NCBI GenBank assembly: GCA_018242605.1
Contig: JAFEBP010000014.1
Span: 124,001-188,000, forward strand
Length of the DNA: 64,000 nucleotides
Direction of reading: 5' to 3'
From: Planctomycetota bacterium
GTDB lineage: Bacteria; Planctomycetota; Phycisphaerae; Phycisphaerales; UBA1924
Part shown: positions 1 to 9,996 of the stretch, piece after piece
Position numbering within the stretch: the first letter of the stretch is position 1
Layout of the letters: each line of letters begins with the position of its first letter
Notes under the pieces: model-generated
What the model was told of the DNA's origin: nothing
What the model saw: only the letters and a program-made list of their open reading frames with translations
Database searches by the model: none
Position numbers and translations under genes: made by a program

Positions 1-1278
1 GGGGGCCTGACGGGCGGCACGCTGGGCGCGAGGACGTTCGTGTTCGCGGGCGCCGGGCCGGTGTTCTTCTCGAACGAGGCGACGGGGGGGTACACGCTCT
101 CGGGGCGTGAGACGTCGATGGGGGTCACGTGCGACGGGAAGTTCTTGTACTCGCCCCGGGTGACGCGGGCCAACGGCGTTTCGGGTGACGGGCTGTGGTC
201 CAACGCGGGGCTGCTGCTGGCCGAGCCGGACGCCGCGCCGGGGGCTCCGGGCAAGTACCTGGCGTTCACGAGCGGCCCGGCGATGCTGGCCAACGGTCAG
301 TACTCGTTCATGGCGGGCTTCTCGAACTCGCCGGGGGGCACGACGACGGACCGGGCGGTGTATAAGGGCAACTTGAACACGGGAGTGTTCACGCTGATGT
401 ACAAGACCGGGGACCTGGTGGACGGGCGCGTGCTGAGGTTCGCCACGCCCAACGTGTCGTTCAGGTACGACTTTTCCGACAACGGCGAGAACGTGATCCA
501 CATCGTGGGCGTGGACGCCGGCGCGGGCACCAACGCCGTGATGGCCAACGGCCACCTGGTGGCGGTGCAGGGCGAGCCGCTCGCGAGCGACCCCAACGAG
601 GGGTGGCAGAACTTTACCGGCGTGGGCGTGAACGACTCGGGTCAGCAGATGATCTACGGGGATTTCATCACCGACATCGCCACCGACGCGTTCATCACCG
701 TGAACGGCAACATCATGGTGCGCGAAGGGGACACGATCGCGGGCACGACGCTCACGACCCCCGCGAGCGTGCGTTCGGCGAGCATCAACAACCTGGGCAA
801 AATCGGGGCGATCTGGCAGATCGGGTCCACCGCGAACCGGGCGCTGTTCATCGGCGACGCTGCGGACTTCCGCGGCACGGCGATCAAGATCGTGCAGACC
901 GGCGACCTGCTGGACATCGACGGCGACGGCGTGGGCGACCGCGTGGTGAGCGATCTCGTGGAATCGACGGTCTCGGGGCCGGGCATGGACCTGGCCGACG
1001 ACGGCGTGGTCTACACCTCGCTGAACCTCACGCCGATCGGCGGGGGCACGGCGGTCAAGGCGATCGTGAAGTTCTGCTACGACTGCTCGAGCGAGCCCGC
1101 GTGCCCGTGCTGCCCGGCCGACTTCAACAGCGACGGCGGCGTGGACGGGCCGGACGTTGAAGCCTTCTTCACGTCGTGGCAGGACGGCGTGACGTGCGGC
1201 GATGTGAACAAGGACGGGGGCATCGACGGCGGCGACGTGGAGGCGTTCTTCACGCTCTGGTCGCTGGGCGGGTGCTGA
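1..1278 (+). CDS. Secreted GC-type dockerin protein, 5' end outside window
   Basis: The reading frame is open to the left edge of the window, so the N-terminus and signal peptide are missing. The body has repeating short beta-type segments of the kind xxNDSGQxxxxG and INNLGKIGAIW, which resemble planctomycete extracellular repeat proteins. No enzyme motif is visible. The last ~55 residues are two dockerin-like EF-hand repeats (DFNSDGGVDGPDVEAFF and DVNKDGGIDGGDVEAFF), ending LWSLGGC. The Asp/Asn spacing suggests Ca2+ binding, and the terminal Gly-Gly-Cys is the hallmark of the GC-type dockerin. It converges with the next gene, ten bases away. The role is probably cell-surface or envelope-anchored; the ligand is unknown. 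Confidence 0.8.
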   Translation, partial: GGLTGGTLGARTFVFAGAGPVFFSNEATGGYTLSGRETSMGVTCDGKFLYSPRVTRANGVSGDGLWSNAGLLLAEPDAAPGAPGKYLAFTSGPAMLANGQYSFMAGFSNSPGGTTTDRAVYKGNLNTGVFTLMYKTGDLVDGRVLRFATPNVSFRYDFSDNGENVIHIVGVDAGAGTNAVMANGHLVAVQGEPLASDPNEGWQNFTGVGVNDSGQQMIYGDFITDIATDAFITVNGNIMVREGDTIAGTTLTTPASVRSASINNLGKIGAIWQIGSTANRALFIGDAADFRGTAIKIVQTGDLLDIDGDGVGDRVVSDLVESTVSGPGMDLADDGVVYTSLNLTPIGGGTAVKAIVKFCYDCSSEPACPCCPADFNSDGGVDGPDVEAFFTSWQDGVTCGDVNKDGGIDGGDVEAFFTLWSLGGC

Positions 1279-1288
1279 GGCCGGCGGC

Positions 1289-2197
1289 TCACATCGCGAA
1301 GAGTTTGTCCATCTGATCGCTCACGGTGCGCAGGCGTGCGGCGTCACCGCCGCCGACCTCGGCGGTGGCCCAGTTGCCGGCGGGGGCGGTGGAGTAGCCC
1401 ACTTCGTCGAGGGCTTTCATCACCGACGCCCAGCCCGCGTCGCCCTCGCCCAGTTGCACGTCGAAGCCTTTCCAGAGGCCCTCGTCGTTGCGCTTCTTGC
1501 GGGAGAAGTCCTTGATGTGGAGCTTGGCGATGCGCTTACCCAGGACCCGCACCCACTGGTCGGGGTAGCCGTAGTTGATGACGTTGCCGATGTCGAAGTG
1601 GAAGGCGACCATGGGGTCCTTGAACTCGTCGACGTAGCGGGCGGCCTCGAGCGGGCTGAGCAGGAAGTTGTTCCACACGTTCTCGATCGCGATCTTGACG
1701 CCGCACTCCCTGGCGAGGGGCAGGGCCTTCCTGATTTCGGCCTGCGTGAGTTCCCATGCCTGGTCGTAGGGCTGCTTTTCGTTCACCACGCCGGGGACGA
1801 GCAGGATGCTCGCGACGCCCAGGGTTTTGCCGTCGCGCAGGGCGGTCTCGAGGGCTTCGAGACCCTTGGCCCGCACGGCGGCGTCGGGGGAGTTGAGGTG
1901 GAACTTCCAGTGCAGGGAATCGACCAGGCCGTGGACGACGATGCCGGTGTCCTTGGCGGCGGCGGCGATTTCCTGCATCGGGATGGTGGTGGGGCTGTCC
2001 ATCTCGACGCCCTCGAAGCCGCACTCCTTGAGGAGGCGGAACTTCTGGGCGACGGTCAGGTCGCCGCCAACCATGCCGAACATCACCGCCTTGCGGAGCG
2101 TGCGCTTGGGTTCGCGGGTCCGGCCGGCGAGGCTCAGCGCGGGGCTGAGGGCGGGGAGGGCGAGGGCGGAGGCGGCGATGAACTCGCGGCGTGTCAT
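1289..2197 (-). CDS. Sugar phosphate isomerase/epimerase-like TIM-barrel protein (Tat-exported)
   Basis: This 302-residue protein belongs to the xylose-isomerase-like TIM-barrel superfamily (AP endonuclease 2 fold; hydroxypyruvate isomerase or myo-inosose-type enzymes). Typical landmarks are GFEGVEMDSP near residue 45, IAIENVWNNFLLSP near 170, HFDIGNVINYG near 200 and KLHIKDF near 230. These supply the Glu, His and Asp metal ligands of the family. The N-terminus reads MTRREFIAAS followed by a hydrophobic Ala/Leu stretch, a Tat signal, so it likely acts outside the cytoplasm. It lies 72 bases downstream of the NCS1 transporter on the same strand and is probably cotranscribed. The exact substrate cannot be told from sequence. 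Confidence 0.85.
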   Translation of the reverse strand: MTRREFIAASALALPALSPALSLAGRTREPKRTLRKAVMFGMVGGDLTVAQKFRLLKECGFEGVEMDSPTTIPMQEIAAAAKDTGIVVHGLVDSLHWKFHLNSPDAAVRAKGLEALETALRDGKTLGVASILLVPGVVNEKQPYDQAWELTQAEIRKALPLARECGVKIAIENVWNNFLLSPLEAARYVDEFKDPMVAFHFDIGNVINYGYPDQWVRVLGKRIAKLHIKDFSRKKRNDEGLWKGFDVQLGEGDAGWASVMKALDEVGYSTAPAGNWATAEVGGGDAARLRTVSDQMDKLFAM

Positions 2198-2269
2198 GGT
2201 TGGGATTCCGTTGCTGTTGGAACGAACAGAAGCGAGCAGATACGGGAGCGTACGTCGGGGCGGGCCATC

Positions 2270-3709
<1,440 letters not shown>

Positions 3710-3735
3710 GGCGGTCACGATAGACCGGGCGGGCT

Positions 3736-3803
3736 CGCGGCGTGGCCCGGCACTTCCAAAAGCCACGCCGCGCGGTCGGGGTCACATGGTGGGTCGCCAT
3801 GTG
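3736..3803. other. Two inverted repeats in the NCS1 gene leader
   Basis: An 11-bp perfect inverted repeat (3736-3746 with 3762-3772, 15-base loop) is followed by a 7-bp one (CACATGG at 3783-3789 with CCATGTG at 3797-3803). Both lie between the end of the LamG/dockerin gene and the start of the transporter. Neither is followed by a clear T-run on either strand, so they may end the upstream transcript weakly or act in the transporter leader. Confidence 0.4.
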
Positions 3804-3834
3804 TTTACTGCGTGGCTGATTCAGGCCGGCTTCA

Positions 3835-5271
3835 TCAGCACCCGCCGGCTTCCCACGCGGCGAAGAAGTTGTCAACGTCGCCCCCGTCCACGCCGCCATC
3901 GGCGTTGACATCGGCGTCGCAGTGGCCCACCTCCCAGCGGTCAAAGAACGCCGAGACGTCGGAGCCGTCGATGCCGCCGTCCTGATTGAAGTCGGCGGGG
4001 CATGCGAGGCAAGCGCAGATGGTGAGCGTCGCCGGGTTACTCAAGGCGCTGCCGCAGGCGTTGGAAACGACGCACCGGAACCAGCGCCCATCGAGATCGC
4101 CCCGTCCTTCGGTGCAGGCGAGGCTCACGATGAGCGTCGGATCGTGCGAACCGGTGACGGTGGCGCACGTGGGCGAGCCGTCGACAGTCAACGGGCCATC
4201 CGCCAGATCGATCCAACCGAGTGTCGGGTCGGCGGTCTGCCATTGGTAGGCGAACGAGATGTTCCCTGTTGCGACCGCCGAAAACACCGCGATGCCCGAG
4301 GCGCAGGCGTTCATGGCGGCGGGCTCCACCGAAACTTGCTGCTGCCCGCATGTCCAGAAATCAAGGCTCTCCGCCGCGGTGCCGACGCCCGCCGAGCCGC
4401 GGAAGGCCTCCCGGTGAACTCTGACGCGATCCAGTTGGGCTCCGGGGAGCATTCCGAACTGAAGGTCGGAAGCGTTGGTAGACCCCGTGTTGTTGGCGTT
4501 GTGGTATATTCCTATGTAAGCGGTCTTGGGATTTGGCCCGAATCCGGAGCGATCGGCGTACACAACCGGCCCGGTGGTGATTTTCTCGGCAACTTCGAAT
4601 CCATCGACGAACAGACGGGTCCGGCCGGGCTCGAAACTCCCCGCGACGTGGTGCCAGGAGTTGAGACTGATCTCCGTGCCCGCCGGCGCATTGAGCGAAT
4701 CGTACAACCCGATGCCGCGGCCAACGGCCATGCCAATTCTCCCCGCGGACGACACCGAAAGCGAAAAGCCACGCCCGTCATTTCCAGCGCCCGGCGGCAG
4801 GTACGAAAAGACCGTCTGTGCTCCCGCTTGCGAGAGCTTTATCCACGCCTCGACGGTGAGGGTCTGGGATTCGAGCTTTGTGTTGCTGAACGGATTGGCC
4901 CAGAGATAAGGCAGCGAGGCGGAACCGAAGCGGATGCTCTTTCCGCCGAATACATGGCCGCGGGCGCTGACCGGGGTATCCGAGCTTCGCGTGATGTCGC
5001 CCGCGAAGTTCATGTGCAGTGCTGGTCCAATCGCGCTCACACCCGTATCGAGTGCTGTTGAACCCATAGCCTCATCGAAGCTCCACATGGACGCGGGCAC
5101 GGGCTGGGCAATCGCGCTGCCAAAGAAGAGCGGTGAGAGCGCGAAGAGATATGTCAGTACGGGAGAGAAGTCCCGCCGCAGGCTTTGGACTTGGAAAGTC
5201 ATGGCCGCGGCATGCTTCGATGACACACCTGCGGACACGTTGCCCAGCACGACATTCAATATCGAGTTCAC
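3835..5271 (-). CDS. Secreted LamG/Ig/GC-type dockerin protein
   Basis: After a hydrophobic signal segment (LTYLFALSPLFFGSAIAQ) comes a concanavalin-A-like LamG domain. It starts SMWSFDEAMGSTALD and includes LTVEAWIKLSQ, NSWHHVAGSFEPGRTRLFVDG and LDRVRVHREAF. An Ig-like segment follows (FAYQWQTADP to WFRCVVSNACGSA). The C-terminus is two dockerin repeats ending WEAGGC. LamG domains usually bind glycans or other ligands. The GTG at 5271 is chosen because it is preceded by GGAGGC with good spacing. The ATG at 5202 has no ribosome-binding site but would give a more ordinary signal peptide, so it remains possible. Confidence 0.82.
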   Translation of the reverse strand: MNSILNVVLGNVSAGVSSKHAAAMTFQVQSLRRDFSPVLTYLFALSPLFFGSAIAQPVPASMWSFDEAMGSTALDTGVSAIGPALHMNFAGDITRSSDTPVSARGHVFGGKSIRFGSASLPYLWANPFSNTKLESQTLTVEAWIKLSQAGAQTVFSYLPPGAGNDGRGFSLSVSSAGRIGMAVGRGIGLYDSLNAPAGTEISLNSWHHVAGSFEPGRTRLFVDGFEVAEKITTGPVVYADRSGFGPNPKTAYIGIYHNANNTGSTNASDLQFGMLPGAQLDRVRVHREAFRGSAGVGTAAESLDFWTCGQQQVSVEPAAMNACASGIAVFSAVATGNISFAYQWQTADPTLGWIDLADGPLTVDGSPTCATVTGSHDPTLIVSLACTEGRGDLDGRWFRCVVSNACGSALSNPATLTICACLACPADFNQDGGIDGSDVSAFFDRWEVGHCDADVNADGGVDGGDVDNFFAAWEAGGC

Positions 5272-5274
5272 GCG

Positions 5275-5280
5275 TGCCTC
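5275..5280 (-). promoter_or_regulatory. Shine-Dalgarno GGAGGC favouring the GTG start at 5271
   Basis: Read on the minus strand, GGAGGC lies a few bases before a GTG in frame with the LamG/dockerin gene. The internal ATG at 5202 has no comparable motif. This is the reason for choosing the longer reading. Confidence 0.5.
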
Positions 5281-5508
5281 CGATCGATCGACGTTGCCAC
5301 TGATTACCGGTAGGCGGCTGCCCCGCGCGAACCGCCCGCGTACCGATCCCACTGCACCAGTCTACCAGAACTGCCGGAGGCCTGCAAGGTTCTTTTCCCA
5401 GATTGGCCTCGATCGGGCGGTGGGATCGGGTTCCACGCCGTTGTGGGAATTTACGGTGCGGCGGCGATGCTGCACAGCGCCGGGGCGTCTATTGGCTGCG
5501 GCACGAAA

Positions 5509-5976
5509 CTAACTCATCCGCACCAGCGGGGGCATCACCGCGCCCCCGGCGATGATGTGGTCGAGAACTTCCCGCACGGCGGCGCGCTGGCCGGGCCAGA
5601 CGAAGGCGGACGTGTCCGCCGCGGGCACCCAGCGCCACTCGCTGTGTTCCTCGTTGAGGATGGGCGTCCACCGCGGGCCGACTTCGACGACGAAGCGGGG
5701 GGAGAGGCAGATGCAGTCGAGGCGGGCGACGAAGAACGGGTGGGTCTGTTCCAGGGCCCACATGCCCAGCGCGAGGCTGCTCTCCAGGCCGACCTCTTCG
5801 AGCATTTCGCGCTGGGCGGTCTGCACGGCGGTCTCGCCCTCGTGCACGTGGCCCATGATGGGGTGCCAGGTGCTCTTGAGGGGTTCCTCGGCGCGCAGGA
5901 GTTGCAGGAACTCGACGCCCGGGGCGGCGCGGCGGAAGATATAGACGTCCACCACGTCGCAGCGGATGGTGGGCAT
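5509..5976 (-). CDS. Nudix hydrolase
   Basis: This is a 155-residue, single-domain protein with a complete Nudix box (G-x5-E-x7-REMLEEVGL, starting GHVHEGE near residue 41), the Mg2+-binding diphosphate hydrolase signature. The N-terminus (VVDVYIFRRA) and a WHPIMGHV segment resemble dATP/dihydroneopterin-triphosphate-type Nudix enzymes, but substrate assignment from this alone is unsafe. The start follows the FAH-family stop by only three bases, so the two are surely cotranscribed. No signal peptide is present, so the protein is cytoplasmic. Confidence 0.9.
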   Translation of the reverse strand: MPTIRCDVVDVYIFRRAAPGVEFLQLLRAEEPLKSTWHPIMGHVHEGETAVQTAQREMLEEVGLESSLALGMWALEQTHPFFVARLDCICLSPRFVVEVGPRWTPILNEEHSEWRWVPAADTSAFVWPGQRAAVREVLDHIIAGGAVMPPLVRMS

Positions 5977-5979
5977 GGC

Positions 5980-6705
5980 TTACTCCGCGCGGACGGTGTT
6001 CTTGATCGTGCCGATCTTCTCGACCTCGACCTCCACCACGTCGCCGTGCTTGAGATACACGGGCGGGGTGCGGGCGAAGCCCACGCCGCTGGGGGTGCCG
6101 GTGGCGATGAGGGTGCCGGGGAGGATGGTGGTGCCGCGGCTGATCTCGTGGATGAGCGTCGCGACATCGAAGATCATGTCCGAGGTGGTGCTGTTCTGCA
6201 TCTCGACGCCGTTGACGCGGGTCTTGAGCGTGAGCCTCTGCGGGTCGGGCAGTTCCCTGGGCGTGACGACGCGCGGGCCGATGGGGCAGAAGGTGTCGAA
6301 GCCCTTGCCCCGGTTGAACTGGCCGCCGGAACCATCCTTCTGCCACCAGCGGGCGGAGACGTCGTTGAGGGCGACATAGCCGAGCACGCAGGAGAGCGCG
6401 GCTTCCCTGGGGACGTCGCGGACGAGCTTGCCGTTGGGCGCGCGGCCGACGATCACACCCAGTTCGCACTCGAAGTCCACCTGCGGGCGGTCCTGGCAGA
6501 CCTTTGGGATCACGATGTCGTCGCCGCTCAACACCGTGGACGCGGGGTTCTTTGAGAAGAGCATGGGGCGCTCGGGCACGCCCTTGCCCTGCTCGTGCGC
6601 GTGCGCTGCGTAGTTCATGCCCACGCCGATGATGTGGCGGATGAGGGTGAGTTCGCCGCTCGCGTGTTCAACGGCGACGCCCAACTCGGTGCGGATGAGG
6701 TTCAT
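5980..6705 (-). CDS. Fumarylacetoacetate hydrolase (FAH) family protein
   Basis: This 241-residue protein covers the FAH catalytic domain. Landmarks are IIGVGMNYAAHAHE (~26-39), PMLFSKNPAST, VDFECELGVIVGR with the metal-binding Glu pair, and a late IATGTPSGVGFAR motif. The family cleaves or isomerises carbon-carbon bonds in beta-diketo acids (fumarylacetoacetate, acylpyruvates, 2-oxo-hept-enedioate, oxaloacetate decarboxylation). The length and layout fit the acylpyruvase/FAHD1-like branch. It is first in a two-gene operon with the Nudix hydrolase and is transcribed divergently from the gene at 6878. The true substrate is undetermined. Confidence 0.88.
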   Translation of the reverse strand: MNLIRTELGVAVEHASGELTLIRHIIGVGMNYAAHAHEQGKGVPERPMLFSKNPASTVLSGDDIVIPKVCQDRPQVDFECELGVIVGRAPNGKLVRDVPREAALSCVLGYVALNDVSARWWQKDGSGGQFNRGKGFDTFCPIGPRVVTPRELPDPQRLTLKTRVNGVEMQNSTTSDMIFDVATLIHEISRGTTILPGTLIATGTPSGVGFARTPPVYLKHGDVVEVEVEKIGTIKNTVRAE

Positions 6706-6877
6706 GTTCGCAGGGTAGCGGAGCGTTGGGGCACCCGGCAGGGGCCGCGCCGGGTCGGGCGAGCGGGGAACCTGCGGGCGCGGTCAGGTCCCATATGGCT
6801 CGGGCGCGGGCGGAGAGGCGCGGTATCCTTGAGATTCGGATGTTTCGGCGTGAGTCGCTCAGGAGAAGGAGAGAGGC

Positions 6878-8035
6878 ATGAGAGTTGTGACAGCGGCTGT
6901 AACGGTGCTGGTGTGCGCGGCGGCGTGCCATGCGCAGACGGCGTTCACGTACCAGGGCGAACTGAACGACGGCGGTGTGCCGGCGTCGGGGTTGCATGAC
7001 TTTCGCTTCCGCCTGTATTCTCCCGTCGGCGTGCAACTGGGTTCCACTCTGTGCGCCGACAACGTGGCGGTGGATGGCGGGCGGTTCACGGTTCAACTGG
7101 ACTTTGGAGCGCAGTTCAGCGCGACGACGCCGCTGCTTGAGATCGAAACCAGGGCGGACACAGGACGCGGTTGCGGGGATCTGGGCGGGTTCGTCATCCT
7201 CTCTCCGCGCCAACCGGTGACGGCCGCGCCCAAGGCGACGCACGCGCTCACGGCCGATGCGCTGGGCGGGCAGGCCCCGGCCTTCTACCTGAACGCGGCC
7301 AACCTGACAGGCGTGCTGGGGATCTCGCAGGGCGGCACGGGCGCCGCCGCCGCGGCGACAGCCCGCGCGAATCTCGGGGTGCCCGGGTTGCTGACGTTCA
7401 ACACCTTCAACGCGACTCAGTCGTTCCTGCTTTCGGGCGACTCTATCGGGCTGATTGTCCGTCCGGCGGCGGGCGCGGCGAGTGATCTGCAGCAGTGGCG
7501 CAACTCGGCGAATACCACGGTGACGCGGATGAGCAGCGCGGGGGCGCTGATCAGCTCAGCGGTCGTGCAGGCGGCGGGGTTCACGTTCACCTCGCCCGTG
7601 ACGCGGACGATGGCGGTGTCGCCGGCGCAGTTCTCGCCGTCGTACGCGGGGTTTGACTACGACAACAACGGCAGCCGCGTGCGGGGCCTTACTTCCGGCC
7701 AGACGTGCGCGTTTGTGGGGGGGCTCAATCTGCCGGACGGCGCGACGATCAACGCGGTGCGGTTCCACGTGCGCGACGAGGGGACGGGCACCGCGACGCT
7801 CATCATGTACCGCCAGTCGCTGACCAGCACGGCCAGCTTCACGCAGTTGGCCAATGTGGCGTCCAGCGGCGAGGTGGTGGGCATCCGCGTGTTCAGCGAT
7901 ACGGTGATCGATCAGCCGCTGGTGGACAACACGCAGTACCAGTATCACCTGTATATGTACTTCACGACCCCGACCCCGGCGAACACGCTGGATGTGTGGG
8001 GGGTCAGGATCGAATACACGATTCCCGGCCTGTGA
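6878..8035 (+). CDS. Secreted protein with tail-fibre-like GGTGA motif
   Basis: A clear signal peptide (MRVVTAAVTVLVCAAACHAQ) is followed by a beta-rich domain starting FTYQGELNDGGVPASG, common at the N-terminus of planctomycete exported proteins. A middle segment, ISQGGTGAAAAATARANLGV, is the type seen before C-terminal domains in phage tail fibres and bacterial surface proteins. The last ~150 residues are another beta-rich domain with no motif I recognise. There is no dockerin or PEP-CTERM tail, unlike most secreted proteins here. The start is supported by a purine-rich AGGAGAAGGAGAGAGG stretch directly upstream. The role is unknown, probably surface or extracellular. Confidence 0.75.
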   Translation: MRVVTAAVTVLVCAAACHAQTAFTYQGELNDGGVPASGLHDFRFRLYSPVGVQLGSTLCADNVAVDGGRFTVQLDFGAQFSATTPLLEIETRADTGRGCGDLGGFVILSPRQPVTAAPKATHALTADALGGQAPAFYLNAANLTGVLGISQGGTGAAAAATARANLGVPGLLTFNTFNATQSFLLSGDSIGLIVRPAAGAASDLQQWRNSANTTVTRMSSAGALISSAVVQAAGFTFTSPVTRTMAVSPAQFSPSYAGFDYDNNGSRVRGLTSGQTCAFVGGLNLPDGATINAVRFHVRDEGTGTATLIMYRQSLTSTASFTQLANVASSGEVVGIRVFSDTVIDQPLVDNTQYQYHLYMYFTTPTPANTLDVWGVRIEYTIPGL

Positions 8036-8071
8036 TGCCGGGAGTGGGCGCGGCGCTTTGCCGGTGGGCGA

Positions 8072-9226
8072 TCAGCGTTGCTCGATGACGACGGGGATGC
8101 TCAGGCGCGACGTCCAGGCGCTGGGGCCCTGCGTCCACCAGAGCACGTCGGAGGCGTCGGGCTCGCGGGTCATGTTCACCGGGTCGGTGAGCTCGCCGAA
8201 CTCAACGCCCGCCTTGAAGCGGGATTCCAGTGCCTGCCGCAGGGCGCTGATCGCCTCGGCGGAGTCGGCGATTTCGGCGACGTACGCGGCGGGGGGCGTT
8301 TGCGGGAGCGGCGGGCCGACGAAGGACGCGGCCTGCGACGCCGGCAAGGGTTGAGATTCGTTCGAGGCTCGTGAGGCGATGCGGGGCGCATCGCCGGCGG
8401 CGTTGTCGCTGTCGTGCGATGGAATCGCGGCGGCGAGCGTGGCGGCGATGTCCCTGGGGGCGCTGCCCCGGAACCGCCAGGATTGGTCCTTGGCGGAGAG
8501 TCGGGCGATCTTGTCGGCGGGAACGCCGACGACGCGGACGACTAGGCGGCCTTCGCGTGCGAGCCCGGCGGCGTGGGCCGCGGAGGTGATTTCCTGCGAA
8601 GCGGGGGGGCCGAACATCGGCTCGGGCTCGGCGGCCGCGGCGATCTGAGCGGTCGCCGCGGCGGGAGCCTCATCCGACGCGGCGGACTTGGCGGCGATCT
8701 GGATTTCGGGGCCTGGCGTGGGCGTCGCGGAATCGGAGTTGCGGGCGATCGCCCCGACTGAAGCGAAGGGTGACTTGCGCGGCTTGACGAGCGACACGCC
8801 CATGTACACCGCGCCGCCCGCGAGCAGCACGAGGGCGGCGGCGAGGGCGAATCGCATCGGCGCCATCGAACGGTTGCCGCGGTATGTTTCGATCTTGTAC
8901 GACTCGACGGGAATGCCCGCTGTCGCGGCCTGTTCGGTCGCGGCGGGCAGTGTGCCCACCAGCGCTTCGCGTTCGAGCGCGGCCAGGGTTCGTTCCATCA
9001 GCACGGCGGGGGCCCGTTCGCGGGGCAGCTTGCGCAGTGAGACCCGGTCGGCCTGCATCTGCGCCACGCGGGCGGCGAGCCCCGGGCGGCCCGAGGCCTT
9101 GGCGAGCGATTCGGCTTCCTTGGGGGAGAGGCGGCCTTCGATCCAATCGAGGAGCAACTCCTCGTTCACGGGACCGGCCGTGGACGGGGTTGGCTGCCTG
9201 GGGTTGGGATCGTTGCCGGGGTTCAT
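8072..9226 (-). CDS. Membrane-anchored putative anti-sigma factor
   Basis: This 384-residue protein starts 28 bases after an ECF sigma gene. The N-terminal cytoplasmic part (~20-90) is helical (NEELLLDWIEGRLSPKEAES). One transmembrane helix lies at ~125-147 (FALAAALVLLAGGAVYMGV). The remainder is an Ala/Pro-rich linker and a C-terminal domain predicted to be outside the membrane. This layout and the gene order match sigma/anti-sigma pairs. The usual HxxxCxxC zinc motif is absent, so the assignment rests on context and topology. A C-terminal stretch (PADKIARLSAKDQSWRFRG) may be the sensory part. Confidence 0.65.
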   Translation of the reverse strand: MNPGNDPNPRQPTPSTAGPVNEELLLDWIEGRLSPKEAESLAKASGRPGLAARVAQMQADRVSLRKLPRERAPAVLMERTLAALEREALVGTLPAATEQAATAGIPVESYKIETYRGNRSMAPMRFALAAALVLLAGGAVYMGVSLVKPRKSPFASVGAIARNSDSATPTPGPEIQIAAKSAASDEAPAAATAQIAAAAEPEPMFGPPASQEITSAAHAAGLAREGRLVVRVVGVPADKIARLSAKDQSWRFRGSAPRDIAATLAAAIPSHDSDNAAGDAPRIASRASNESQPLPASQAASFVGPPLPQTPPAAYVAEIADSAEAISALRQALESRFKAGVEFGELTDPVNMTREPDASDVLWWTQGPSAWTSRLSIPVVIEQR

Positions 9227-9254
9227 GGGTCAGGGTCGTGAGAGTGCCGAGAGG

Positions 9255-9941
9255 CTATTTTCGATCGCCCGCGCCGTAAGCCTTGCGCGGGGGGAGAGGT
9301 TGAATCTTCGCCACGGGGAGCTTTTCGACCAGATCCCGCAGCGCCGCGCGTGCCCGGAAGAGCCTGCTCTTGACGGTGCCAACGGCGACACCGAAGACTT
9401 CGGCGATCTGCTCGTAGCTGTGACCCTGGCAATCGCAGAGAATGAGGATTGCCCGTTGCTCGGGGTCCAAGTCGCGCAGAGCCGCAAGAACGCGCTCCCG
9501 GTCTTCATGGGCTTCGACGCTCAGTCCCTGCTCGGGTTCCCGCTCCTGTTCAAGTTCTATTCCCCCGCCGCTGCCGTCACCCCCATCATCTCCCGAACGG
9601 CGTTCGGAGAGGGCTTCGAGGCTGGCGTGGCGCCTGAGTTTCTCGGAGCGGAGCTTGGAGAGGCAGACGTTCATGGCCACGCGGGTGATCCACGTGGTGA
9701 GCTTGGCCCGGCCGTCGAAGGTGTTGATCCCCTGAATGAGCTTCACGAACACGTCCTGGGCCAGATCCGTGGCGGTCTCGCGGTCGTGCATCATGCGGAC
9801 GCAGATGGAGAAGATGCGGTCCTGGTGGCGTGCGATGAAGGCCGACCACGCCGAGGACTCGCCCCGGCGGATCGATTCAATGATGGAAACATCCTGCGCA
9901 TCCTCGTCGGGCTGCGGCGAATATGTGGGGGCGTCGGGCAC
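9255..9941 (-). CDS. ECF-type RNA polymerase sigma factor
   Basis: This is a 228-residue sigma-70 family factor. Region 2 spans ~20-85 (AFIARHQDRIFSICVRMM, DLAQDVFVKLIQG, LTTWITRVAMNVCLSKLR). Region 4 spans ~150-210 (LDPEQRAILILCDCQGHS, YEQIAEVFGVAVGTVKSR). The linker is acidic and Gly-rich. The GTG at 9941 is chosen because codons upstream read through the Thr/Ser/Pro-rich antisense shadow of the neighbouring dockerin gene. It heads a two-gene unit with the anti-sigma-like protein, so both are probably autoregulated. Its target promoters cannot be identified from this window. Confidence 0.9.
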   Translation of the reverse strand: MPDAPTYSPQPDEDAQDVSIIESIRRGESSAWSAFIARHQDRIFSICVRMMHDRETATDLAQDVFVKLIQGINTFDGRAKLTTWITRVAMNVCLSKLRSEKLRRHASLEALSERRSGDDGGDGSGGGIELEQEREPEQGLSVEAHEDRERVLAALRDLDPEQRAILILCDCQGHSYEQIAEVFGVAVGTVKSRLFRARAALRDLVEKLPVAKIQPLPPRKAYGAGDRK

Positions 9942-9996
9942 GCGGGAGAGAGTGTAGGGGATGGGAGGAAGGGTTGAACCCGCCCGGCCCCCGGGG

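Noticed and set aside
1077..1278. Cellulosomal type I dockerin
   Set aside because: No cohesin or scaffoldin is seen, and the terminal Gly-Cys end fits the planctomycete GC-type module better than cellulosomal dockerins.
3710..3834. TPP or purine riboswitch in the NCS1 leader
   Set aside because: The inverted repeats do not show the conserved core sequences of either riboswitch class that I could recognise.
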